From Clostridia bacterium (GTDB lineage: Bacteria > Bacillota > Sulfobacillia > SLMV01): 41,978 nucleotides of DNA. The position numbers were made by a program, and so were the translations under genes. Below are positions 8,451 through 16,365 of this stretch, one piece after another. The notes beneath the pieces were generated by a model. The model ran no database searches. It was not told the origin of the DNA and worked only from the letters and a program-made list of their open reading frames with translations. The DNA lies in NCBI GenBank assembly GCA_003551215.1, contig PUMD01000195.1:1-41978 (forward strand), given 5' to 3'. Each line of letters begins with the position of its first letter. Position 1 is the first letter of the stretch.

Positions 8451-8651
8451 GTTTCATTCTCCTCCCTACATAAGCTCAGGTTGCCTTTGTTGATTGTTCT
8501 ATCTGCATCTGGAATCTTCCTGCTAAGTGCACACTTCTCCATAAGATCTCGCTGACCTGTCTTGTCGCCTGCACGTAGACCCACTGCTCATAATTCATCA
8601 TCGGGCGGGCATACTAAAAAACAGCTATCTCACCGGGAGGTGTCTTTTGGT

Positions 8652-10091
8652 ATGAATGCTATTAGATGGCATATATTCGTGGCGATTTTTTTGGCTGCAG
8701 CCTTAACTGTACTGACTCCTACACCGATCCATGGTCAGAGCAATAATTATGTGTTTGTGTATCGCCCCATAATGTGGCGGCAGACCCTGCACCTTTTACC
8801 CACAGCATACCACCTGCCTGAAGATGAACCGCACAGCACCCAGGCTGCCCAACAGGCACTTGATGCTCTGCTGCGGGGACGAGGAGAATCACCGAACTCA
8901 TTTATCGCCAACATATTCCCCAGCGGAGCCAAAGTAAACTCGGTCGATGTGAGCGAAAACAAAATCACCGTAGACTTCAGCCCACATACGCGCAATCTGA
9001 ATGTCGGGGCGCATGGAGAGTGGATCGCGGTACAGGCGATAGTCCATACTGCCCAGGCAGCGGCTGGATTGAGCACCAGAAAAGTGCGAATCGAGATCGA
9101 CGGCAGTACCGTCGATACTCTCGGTGGTCACATCTTGGTGGGAGATCCGCTCGAGGCGGACGAGGATGCCTTGTGGCCGGGTGAAGACGCAAAAAATCAG
9201 CACTGGGCTCAACTGGAGATTCTGTCAGCAGAGATGGCCGGACTTATTACAGCAAAGGATCCGGTCAAGCCAGATGAACACATTACCCGACGGGAATTCA
9301 TCCGTATGTGCGTAAAGGCAGTGAATCCGGATGCGCTTGGTGAACCTGGACAGACGTTTTCATCTTTTCCCAATCCCTTTTCGGATGTAGCGCAGAACTC
9401 ACCGCTGGCCCGGTGGATTCGGGCGGTCATCGCAGAGGGGCTTTTGAGGCCATCTGACTACAGCCATCAGCAGCGCTTCATGCTGCAGGCCGAAGAACCT
9501 ATCACCAGGCGAGAAGTCCTGGTGATCAGTGCCCGTCTTGCCAGACAGGTTCTCAGTGTCTCGAAAGCAGAGGACATGGCGGTCGGGGTACCCGGACAGA
9601 AATATCCTGACTGGCTGAAGGTTTATGTCAATGAGGCACACCAGCTGGGAGTACTCCGCGGCTATCCCGACCAGAGCCTCAGGCTGGAATCGCCTGCAAC
9701 GCGGGCAGAATCAGTCAGCATGCTTCTGAGGGCAGCAGGCATGATACCGCACAAATCGCAATCGATATCCGTACTGCGGCCCGGGATTCGTGCCCGGCTC
9801 AGCCCGGGGCAGCTGGTTATGGGCACCATCGCATGTGGTGAGCGGGGACAGATTGACTGCAGAATCATCGCAGCTGAGCATGACCCGGTGCAAGTGCTGG
9901 CTGAAATACCACCGTGGCCGGACAGCCATCCGCTGCACAAAAGCCACAACAGGGCATGGTTTGCCTTCGAAATGCCCCAGATGGATTACAGCATACACCA
10001 AAAGGACAGCCTGCTTATGTGCCTGACCTGTTCGGAGGGAGGACGAACCTGTGTGCCTTTGAAAACTGAAGAGCGGCTCACCTCACGGTAG
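8652..10091 (+). CDS. Secreted GerMN and SLH-domain envelope protein
   Basis: A 479-residue exported protein. Residues 1-29 form a signal peptide (short basic start, hydrophobic core, cleavage near HGQ). Residues about 33-165 resemble a GerMN domain, found in Bacillota sporulation, germination and envelope proteins. Residues about 186-370 hold S-layer-homology-type repeats (ITRREFIRM, ITRREVLVIS, ATRAESVSML), which normally anchor proteins to cell-wall polymers. The last about 110 residues contain four cysteines and match nothing I recognise. The ATG at 8652 has GGAGGTG 9 nt upstream; the frame is open for 30 codons before it, but without a signal sequence. It is the only plus-strand gene in the first 26 kb. 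Confidence 0.8.
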   Translation: MNAIRWHIFVAIFLAAALTVLTPTPIHGQSNNYVFVYRPIMWRQTLHLLPTAYHLPEDEPHSTQAAQQALDALLRGRGESPNSFIANIFPSGAKVNSVDVSENKITVDFSPHTRNLNVGAHGEWIAVQAIVHTAQAAAGLSTRKVRIEIDGSTVDTLGGHILVGDPLEADEDALWPGEDAKNQHWAQLEILSAEMAGLITAKDPVKPDEHITRREFIRMCVKAVNPDALGEPGQTFSSFPNPFSDVAQNSPLARWIRAVIAEGLLRPSDYSHQQRFMLQAEEPITRREVLVISARLARQVLSVSKAEDMAVGVPGQKYPDWLKVYVNEAHQLGVLRGYPDQSLRLESPATRAESVSMLLRAAGMIPHKSQSISVLRPGIRARLSPGQLVMGTIACGERGQIDCRIIAAEHDPVQVLAEIPPWPDSHPLHKSHNRAWFAFEMPQMDYSIHQKDSLLMCLTCSEGGRTCVPLKTEERLTSR

Positions 10092-10096
10092 CATAA

Positions 10097-10334
10097 AAGG
10101 GGCACTGCCCACCGTGCCGTGTTTTGCCCGTCTGCTTTAACCCGCCCTCTTTAAGTGGGTGCCCTATGGTCAACTTTAGACGTCCACTCTGTGGAGGCCT
10201 GCCCGCCACTGACCAGCTCAGGCTCCCTTTTCGTTGGTGTTCGGTCAAACAAGCGGGTGAATCACGTACACGGCAGACAGTGCTAAGTCTCCTCAAGTCT
10301 GCCGGGGCTCTCTATCCGCGCCCCTTGTGTGAAA
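10097..10334 (-). ncRNA. ssrS: Candidate 6S-like regulatory RNA
   Basis: This 240-nt region immediately downstream of aspS has no good ORF but ordered complementarity on the minus strand. The proposed 5' end (AAGGGGC) can pair with the 3' end (GCCCCTT). Inside this are TGCCGTGT with ACACGGCA (10268-10275 and 10115-10122), ACCCGC with GCGGGT, and an apical hairpin GGAGCCTG/CAGGCCTCC. This gives a long rod with internal loops, as in 6S RNA, which binds RNA polymerase holoenzyme. As I recall, B. subtilis 6S-1 RNA lies in the same aspS-rarA neighbourhood. It has its own promoter and a terminator-like 3' end. It is somewhat long for 6S, and the ends are estimates. Confidence 0.45.
10101..10118. 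terminator. Possible bidirectional terminator hairpin
   Basis: GGCAC (10101-10105) and GTGCC (10114-10118) form a short stem with an 8-nt loop. On the minus strand it is followed by CCTTTTAT, on the plus strand by GTGTTTT. It could therefore end both the GerMN-SLH transcript and the candidate 6S-like RNA. The stem is weak at 5 bp, and it competes with the long-range pairing proposed for the RNA. Confidence 0.4.
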
Positions 10335-10341
10335 CAATGAT

Positions 10342-10370
10342 ATCATACCCAACAAGCGTGCTGCAACCAA
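10342..10370 (-). promoter_or_regulatory. Candidate promoter of the 6S-like RNA
   Basis: Minus strand: TTGGTT (10370-10365), a 17-bp spacer, then TATGAT (10347-10342), with an overlapping TATCAT. It lies between the aspS stop and the structured region and predicts a start near 10334. The -10 is good; the -35 matches only at TTG. Confidence 0.45.
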
Positions 10371-10380
10371 TTCGTCGACG

Positions 10381-12234
10381 TCACTGGTTGTCCCGGTCTA
10401 CCCGCAGGGCGAGTTGTTTTAGCTGCTCAGCACGTACTTCAGCCGGTGCTCCGGTCATAAGCTCACGCCCGGCGGAGGCCTTGGGAAAGGCTATGACGTC
10501 TCTGATGGTATCTTCTCCTGCCAGCAGCATGGCTATCCTGTCGAGCCCCGGAGCTATACCGCCGTGCGGCGGAGCACCGTAGGAAAAAGCCTCCAGCAGA
10601 AAGCCGAACTTCTCCTGCTGCTCCTGGGGCGAAATATCCAGTATATCGAATATGGTCTGCTGTATGTCGGAACGGTGATTCCGGATGCTACCGCTGGCCA
10701 ACTCAACGCCATTTAAAACCAGGTCATACTGCCGCGACCGTACGCTGAGCGGGTCCCTTTCAAGCTTATGTTCGTCCTCCGCCAAGGGGGCGGTAAAGGG
10801 ATGGTGAACCGAGGTGTAGCTGCCCTCTTCCAGCTCAAACAGCGGCGGCTGCACCACCCAGAGAAACTCCCACGAATCCTCGCCAGAGACCAGGTTCAGC
10901 TGGTCTGCGACATCCACTCTCATCAAACCCAGGACCCTGTTGACTTCCCTGCGTTCGCCGGCTACCAGGAGCAAAAGATCACCGGCATCCGCCCCGCAGG
11001 CGCTCGCGATCTCGCGAACCTCGGAAGGTTCAAGATGGGCAGAAATGGGAGAACGTACGGCGTCCAGACCGGAGAGCGGGTTGCCGTCCCAGGCGATCCA
11101 CAGCAAGCCGGCAGCGCCGTATTCCCTGGCACGCTGCTCCCATGCATCAATGTCCGAACGGCTGGCGTCAGCTCCCCGGGGTACCACAAAACCCTTAACC
11201 ACACCGCCCGAATCCACGGTCCGGGAGAATATGCGGAACTCAGACTCCGCCACCTGCCTCGAAAGGTCGACCAGCTGCATCGCGTACCTCAGGTCGGGTT
11301 TGTCTGTTCCGTACCAGTCCAGCGCTTCCTCATAAGTCATTCGTTCGAAGGGAAGCTCAATTTCGACGCCAATAACTTCGCGGAAAACTCGCTGAAACAT
11401 TCGCTCAACCAGCGAGTAGATTTCCTCTTCTCCGACAAAGGACATTTCTATGTCCAGCTGGGTGAACTCCGGCTGTCGGTCGGCGCGCAGGTCCTCGTCT
11501 CTGAAACACCGCACTAACTGGTAGTACTTGTCGTAACCAGAAAGCATCAGCAGCTGCTTGAAAAGCTGCGGAGACTGCGGCAGGGCGTAGAATCGATCAG
11601 GACCCAGCCTGGTGGGGACCAAGTAATCGCGAGCTCCTTCCGGAGTGCTCCTTGTCAGGTACGGAGTCTCTATCTCCCAAAAATCCTCCTCATTCAGAAA
11701 CGACCGCAGCGATTGACACAGCCGGTGCCGTACCCACAGATTTTTCTGCATGCGGGGGCTGCGCAGGTCCAGATAGCGGTAGCGGAGCCGCAGCCTCTCA
11801 TCTATCTCCTCGTCTGCAGAAGTGGAAATAGGCGGGACATCGGAGTAATTCAGCATCTTGACCTCGTCGGGAATGATCTCCACTGCACCAGTGGCCATAT
11901 CAGGATTGATGGTGTCAGCAGAACGTTCGCGAACTGCTCCCCTCACTGCAACCACAAACTCTGCTCTCCACTGTTTGACTCTCGCAAAAAGCTCCGGCTG
12001 CTCATCAGCCCGCAGGGTAACCTGAATAACGCCAGTACGGTCCCGCATTTCAAAAAAGAGGAGTTTGCCCAGGTCCCGCAGACTCCACACCCAGCCCATG
12101 AGAGTAACGCTGCGCCCCGCATCCCGAGCGTTAAGCTCACCACACATGTCTGTTCTCCGCCAGTCTCCCAGCAGATCTGGCGCGGCTTTTTCGCCCTGGC
12201 AATCAGGTTGCGGTCGCGTTTCCTCGTCGCTCAC
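10381..12234 (-). CDS. aspS: Aspartyl-tRNA synthetase
   Basis: A class II synthetase that charges tRNA-Asp. The order is bacterial-type: an N-terminal OB-fold anticodon domain (GWVWSLRDLGKLLFFEMRDRTG), the catalytic core with motif 2 (FRDEDLRADRQPEFTQLD), a GAD insertion, and motif 3 near the C-terminus (GIAPGLDRIAML). The anticodon loop has Leu after RD, as in E. coli AspRS, where many non-discriminating bacterial enzymes have His; this hints at Asp-specific charging but is not proof. The GTG at 12234 has GGAGGTG 7-8 nt upstream and follows hisS by 28 bp, giving 617 residues. That includes roughly 25 extra N-terminal residues compared with typical homologues. Confidence 0.95.
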   Translation of the reverse strand: MSDEETRPQPDCQGEKAAPDLLGDWRRTDMCGELNARDAGRSVTLMGWVWSLRDLGKLLFFEMRDRTGVIQVTLRADEQPELFARVKQWRAEFVVAVRGAVRERSADTINPDMATGAVEIIPDEVKMLNYSDVPPISTSADEEIDERLRLRYRYLDLRSPRMQKNLWVRHRLCQSLRSFLNEEDFWEIETPYLTRSTPEGARDYLVPTRLGPDRFYALPQSPQLFKQLLMLSGYDKYYQLVRCFRDEDLRADRQPEFTQLDIEMSFVGEEEIYSLVERMFQRVFREVIGVEIELPFERMTYEEALDWYGTDKPDLRYAMQLVDLSRQVAESEFRIFSRTVDSGGVVKGFVVPRGADASRSDIDAWEQRAREYGAAGLLWIAWDGNPLSGLDAVRSPISAHLEPSEVREIASACGADAGDLLLLVAGERREVNRVLGLMRVDVADQLNLVSGEDSWEFLWVVQPPLFELEEGSYTSVHHPFTAPLAEDEHKLERDPLSVRSRQYDLVLNGVELASGSIRNHRSDIQQTIFDILDISPQEQQEKFGFLLEAFSYGAPPHGGIAPGLDRIAMLLAGEDTIRDVIAFPKASAGRELMTGAPAEVRAEQLKQLALRVDRDNQ

Positions 12235-12262
12235 TTGAATACACCTCCACAGTTGGCTCAGC

Positions 12263-13540
12263 TCACCCGCAGGCAGAAGACGTTTTCTCCGCCAGGTACT
12301 CAGCCACCGAATCAATGTCTACCATGCATTGCTGTCCAGTCTGCATATTCCGCACTGTAATCTGTCCGGACTGCAGCTCATCGTCCCCCAGCATAAGCAC
12401 AAACCTCGCCGGATATTTGTCCGCGTACCGCATCTGCGCACGAACGCTGCGGTCCAGGTAGTCCATGTCGCAGCTTATTTTGCCCTCCCTGAGCGATTTC
12501 AGCAATGAGACCGCTTCGCGGTGGGCAGCATCGCCTATTGTCACCACGAAGGCATCCAGCTGGTCGGCACCGGGCAGCTCAGCGTCTTCCGATTCGACAA
12601 TTATCAGCAGACGCTCCAAACCCATGCCGAAACCGACACCTGGAGTGGGTTCGCCTCCCAATATCTCAACCAGGCCGTCGTAACGCCCTCCACCGCAGAC
12701 CACATCCTTTGCTCCCAGGGCGGGGTGTGTGATCTCAAAGACCGTCCGGGTGTAGTAATCGAGGCCGCGCACCAGGGTGGAGTCGCACTGGTATCCAACA
12801 TCCAGAACCTGCAGGTACTGCTGCAGCTGGAAAAAGTGCGCTGCGCAGTCGTCACACAAAAAGCTGCTCATAAGCGGCGCCTCCTGCAGGTACTTTTGGC
12901 ATTCATCACGTTTGCAGTCCAGTATGCGCAGGGGGTTTTTCCGCAGTCTGCGTCGGCAGTCCTCGCACATCTCACCCTCGCATTCGCGGAAATGCCCCAC
13001 CAGAGTCTGTCGGTAGTCCTCACGGCAATCAGGGCACCCAATGCTGTTTATGGACACTTGAAGATCGGAGAGGCCCAGCTCGTGCAGGTAATGAAGGGCC
13101 AAAGAGATTATTTCGGCATCAACCGCCGGATCTGGGCTCCCAAAACACTCGACCCCGAATTGGTGGTGCTGCCGCAGCCGGCCCGCCTGCGGCCTCTCGT
13201 AGCGAAATATGGGCCAGTTCACATAGTACAGCTTTACCGGCTGCGCCTCGGCGAACAGGTTTTCCTGTAGGTACAGCCGGGCAGCCGGCGCCGTGGCGTC
13301 GGGCCGAAGGGTGAGGTCTCTACCACCGCGGTCCTGGAAACTGTACATCTCCTTTTCAACTATATCGGTGCTTTCTCCCACGGTGCGGACAAACAGTTCG
13401 CGGTGCTCCAGTACGGGGGTCCTTATTTCCCCGTAGCCGAAGCGGCCGGCCACACGCCGCGCCGTATCCACCAGATGCTGCCACCCGGTGCTGTTTTGCG
13501 GTGTCATGTCTTCTGTTCCTCGCGGTCTACGTATGTTCAT
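12263..13540 (-). CDS. hisS: Histidyl-tRNA synthetase
   Basis: A class II synthetase of 425 residues. It starts with MNIRRPRGTEDM, has motif 2 around FRYERPQAGRLRQHHQFGVE, and carries the histidine-binding signature LVRGLDYYTRTVFE. Several cysteine pairs between them (CPDC, CEDC, CDDC) suggest a zinc-binding insertion, which many Bacillota HisRS have. The C-terminal anticodon-binding domain is complete. The ATG at 13540 has GGGAGGA 8 nt upstream. It forms a pair with aspS. I see no T-box motif in the 155-bp leader. Confidence 0.95.
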   Translation of the reverse strand: MNIRRPRGTEDMTPQNSTGWQHLVDTARRVAGRFGYGEIRTPVLEHRELFVRTVGESTDIVEKEMYSFQDRGGRDLTLRPDATAPAARLYLQENLFAEAQPVKLYYVNWPIFRYERPQAGRLRQHHQFGVECFGSPDPAVDAEIISLALHYLHELGLSDLQVSINSIGCPDCREDYRQTLVGHFRECEGEMCEDCRRRLRKNPLRILDCKRDECQKYLQEAPLMSSFLCDDCAAHFFQLQQYLQVLDVGYQCDSTLVRGLDYYTRTVFEITHPALGAKDVVCGGGRYDGLVEILGGEPTPGVGFGMGLERLLIIVESEDAELPGADQLDAFVVTIGDAAHREAVSLLKSLREGKISCDMDYLDRSVRAQMRYADKYPARFVLMLGDDELQSGQITVRNMQTGQQCMVDIDSVAEYLAEKTSSACG

Positions 13541-13610
13541 GTAACCGTCCTCCCTGCAGGCTGGTATTTGCCTTGGTAAACGAGTATTCAAGTCAACACA
13601 CAAATCAGGT

Positions 13611-13629
13611 CATCCGCGGCAGGCGGATG
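13611..13629 (-). terminator. Hairpin between dtd and hisS
   Basis: A perfect 7-bp inverted repeat (CATCCGC at 13611-13617, GCGGATG at 13623-13629) with a 5-nt loop lies 67 bp past the dtd stop and upstream of hisS. Only a weak T-rich stretch follows on the minus strand. It may be a terminator or attenuator separating rel-dtd from hisS-aspS. A TTGACT follows it, but I could not find a convincing -10. Confidence 0.4.
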
Positions 13630-13695
13630 CAAAAGCAACTGCCCCATGCCGGGTTCGGATTCGGCACAGACGACTGTGGGCTTTGGAGCGCACCA

Positions 13696-14145
13696 TCAAA
13701 AGTCGCGACTGCTGTCCATCAGCAGTGTCACTGGACCCCAGTTGGTGAGATCCACCATCATCATGGCACCAAACTCGCCGGTGGCCACCTCATCGAGGTG
13801 CTCGGACAACCGCGAGGTAAAATCCCGGTAAAGACGGCGGGCCTCATCGGGAGGAGCAGCCCCGATGAAGGAAGGACGGTGTCCCCCGTGGCAGTCACCG
13901 TACAGGGTAAACTGTGGAACCACCAGCACCGCAGCCTCGGCATCGGCGGGAGCAATGTTCATTTTCCCTTCCTCGTCGGGGAAAATCCGCAGGTTGGCCA
14001 CCCGATCTGCCAGGTAGTTCACATCATCGGCATCGTCACCTTCACCCACCCCCAGCAGCACCACCATACCCTTTTTAATTTCACCGCACACCCGCCCATC
14101 AACAGTAACCCTGGCCTCCTTGACTCGCTGAACTACTACTCTCAT
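13696..14145 (-). CDS. dtd: D-aminoacyl-tRNA deacylase
   Basis: DTD hydrolyses D-amino acids, and glycine, mis-attached to tRNA, without using side-chain catalysis. The 149 residues align with the family throughout (MRVVVQRVKEARVTVDG at the start). The Gly-cisPro region is present as TNWGPVT (residues 134-140). The first signature, usually SQxxL, is PQFTL here (residues 77-81), so the conserved serine is proline. GGAGGT precedes the ATG, and the gene begins 14 bp after rel. This rel-dtd order is common in Bacillota. Confidence 0.93.
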   Translation of the reverse strand: MRVVVQRVKEARVTVDGRVCGEIKKGMVVLLGVGEGDDADDVNYLADRVANLRIFPDEEGKMNIAPADAEAAVLVVPQFTLYGDCHGGHRPSFIGAAPPDEARRLYRDFTSRLSEHLDEVATGEFGAMMMVDLTNWGPVTLLMDSSRDF

Positions 14146-14159
14146 GCTTTACCTCCGTT

Positions 14160-16322
14160 TCAATGCGACACCCGCTCCACCCGCAGCACGTCGCGGACCC
14201 TTTCGACTTTTTGCTTCAAATAGCCCAGCTGCTGCAGGTCGTGGATCTCCAGCACCATGTGCACGACAGCTGTGCCGTCAGTACGGGTACGCGCCTTGGC
14301 ATCAAGAATGTTGGTGCTGAAAGATGATACTGCCTGGGCAACATCTGACAAAAGTCCGGGGCGGTCGACGGCAACGATCCGAATTTCTACCGGATAGTAG
14401 CCCGCTTCCACTGAATCCCAGGACACCTCGATGACCCGCTGCTCCTCATCGAGGTAGCGGGTGATGTTGGGGCAATCCGCGCGGTGAATGGAAACGCCGC
14501 GTCCCCGGGTTACGTAGCCCAGTATTTCATCACCAGGCACCGGATTGCAGCATCGGGCAAGCCGCACGAGCACGTTGTCAATTCCCTTTACCTTTACTCC
14601 AGGTTCACGGTCATCGGACCGCGGCAGCTTCTCCTTCAGCTGTTCATCGTCGATGCTTACCTTCTCCCCGGCATGGTCCTCACGATACATCTCTCGAAGC
14701 CGCGAAGCCACCTGACCGGCGGTGATGCCTCCATACCCCACGGCTACCAGCAGGTCATCTACGCTCTCAAAGTTAAACCGGTGCCTGACTCTCGACATGT
14801 AGTCATCACACATTACATCTTGGGGCTTCAGCCCCAGGTCCTTGATTTCCCGCCGAAGGAGGCGCTCACCCATCTCCAGATTTTCCTTTCTGCGCTCCCG
14901 CCGGAACCACTGCCGGATGCGAGAACGGGCACTGGAAGTCTGCACGATCTTCAACCAGTCGGAACTGGGTCCACCGCTTTGCTTGCTGGTTACTATCTCG
15001 ACGATGTCACCATTTTCCAGCTCGGTGTCAAGGGGAGCAATATTGCCGTTTATCTTCGCCCCCACGCAGCGATGACCCACCTCGGTGTGAATCCGGTAGG
15101 CGAAATCTATGGGGGTAGACCCGGCAGGCAGTTCAATAACATCGCCCTTGGGTGTAAACACAAAGACTTCATCTGAAAAGACATCAATCTTCAAAGATTC
15201 CATGAATTCGTGCGGATCGGGAGCTTCGTTTTGCCATTCCAGGACCTCTCTCAACCAGGCCAACTTCTTGTCGAACTCTTCATCAGTTTCGCCGCCCTCT
15301 TTATAACGCCAGTGGGCGGCAATCCCGTACTCCGCCACCCGGTGCATCTGCCAGGTGCGAATTTGAATCTCAAAGGGCTCACCCTCAGGCCCCAGCACCG
15401 TGGTGTGCAGGGACTGATACATGTTGCTTTTGGGCATGGCAATGTAATCCTTGAACCTGCCGGGAATGGGGCGCCACATATTGTGCACTACCCCCAACAC
15501 ACCGTAGCAGTCCTTGACATTGTCGACAATCACCCGGATGGCCACCAGGTCGTATATCTGGTCCAACGAGCGGTCCTGGTTCCGCATCTTCTCCCATATA
15601 CTGTACAGGTGTTTTGCCCGGCCATTAATGCGGGCCTCAATGTCTGCGGCGTCCAGCTCGTCACTCAGCTGTTGTATGACTCTTTCGGTGTACTGCTCTC
15701 GCTGACGCCTGCGAGCCGGCACCTCACGGGCCAGGTTCTCATATTCATCCGGATAAAGGTGCTTCAAGGCGAGATCCTCCAGCTCCACCTGTATGCGCGA
15801 AATGCCCAGACGGTGGGCAAGCGGCGCGAATATCTCCAGAGTCTCCTGCGCAATGTGCTTACGGCGCACAGGTGGCAGCGGCTCCAGAGTACGCATGTTG
15901 TGCAAACGGTCGGCCAGTTTTATCAGAATGACCCGGATATCTCTGGCCATGGCCACAAACATCTTACGTAGGTTCTCGGCCTGTTCCTCAAAGCGAGTCC
16001 TGGCCTCCAGCTGGGTGAGCTTGGTCACACCGTCAACCATATCTGCTATGGCATCACCGAAAAGCTGGCGTATCTCTTTTAGAGTGACCTCGCTGTCCTC
16101 CACGACATCATGCAGCAGCGCTGCCGCCAGCGAATCCACATCCATGTCCAAACTCGCCAGAATACGGGCGGTGGCAATGGGGTGATTTATATACTCTTCT
16201 CCGGATACGCGCTGCTGCCCCGCGTGAGCATCTCGGGCAAACTCGTAAGCCATCTCCATCTTGGCCACAGAATCATCGCAAAGATACTCTGAGGCACGGG
16301 ATTTTAATTCCTCAAACGTCAT
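14160..16322 (-). CDS. relA: Bifunctional (p)ppGpp synthetase/hydrolase Rel
   Basis: A 720-residue RelA/SpoT homologue that makes and degrades the stringent-response alarmone. The HD hydrolase domain is intact (YINHPIA, then HDVVED at 71-76), so hydrolysis is expected. The synthetase domain has RFKDYIAMPK and YQSLHTTV. Then come a TGS domain (VFVFTPKGDVIELP), a helical/zinc-finger-type region with CCNPVPGDEI, and a C-terminal ACT domain. The ATG at 16322 fits the family; the upstream extension of the frame does not. Only a weak GGTG lies before it. It follows recJ by 43 bp. Confidence 0.95.
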   Translation of the reverse strand: MTFEELKSRASEYLCDDSVAKMEMAYEFARDAHAGQQRVSGEEYINHPIATARILASLDMDVDSLAAALLHDVVEDSEVTLKEIRQLFGDAIADMVDGVTKLTQLEARTRFEEQAENLRKMFVAMARDIRVILIKLADRLHNMRTLEPLPPVRRKHIAQETLEIFAPLAHRLGISRIQVELEDLALKHLYPDEYENLAREVPARRRQREQYTERVIQQLSDELDAADIEARINGRAKHLYSIWEKMRNQDRSLDQIYDLVAIRVIVDNVKDCYGVLGVVHNMWRPIPGRFKDYIAMPKSNMYQSLHTTVLGPEGEPFEIQIRTWQMHRVAEYGIAAHWRYKEGGETDEEFDKKLAWLREVLEWQNEAPDPHEFMESLKIDVFSDEVFVFTPKGDVIELPAGSTPIDFAYRIHTEVGHRCVGAKINGNIAPLDTELENGDIVEIVTSKQSGGPSSDWLKIVQTSSARSRIRQWFRRERRKENLEMGERLLRREIKDLGLKPQDVMCDDYMSRVRHRFNFESVDDLLVAVGYGGITAGQVASRLREMYREDHAGEKVSIDDEQLKEKLPRSDDREPGVKVKGIDNVLVRLARCCNPVPGDEILGYVTRGRGVSIHRADCPNITRYLDEEQRVIEVSWDSVEAGYYPVEIRIVAVDRPGLLSDVAQAVSSFSTNILDAKARTRTDGTAVVHMVLEIHDLQQLGYLKQKVERVRDVLRVERVSH

Positions 16323-16365
16323 AATATCACCATCTATCTCAGGGCGGCTTATCTTACAGGTTGCT

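Noticed and set aside
8451..8651. Divergent promoters between ltaE and the GerMN-SLH gene
   Set aside because: Isolated -10-like hexamers exist (for example CATAAT at 8590-8595) but none has a convincing -35 at the right spacing, so none is annotated.
13541..13695. A T-box leader upstream of hisS-aspS
   Set aside because: No T-box core (GGGUGGNACCGCG-like) or specifier stem could be found; only a 7-bp hairpin is present.
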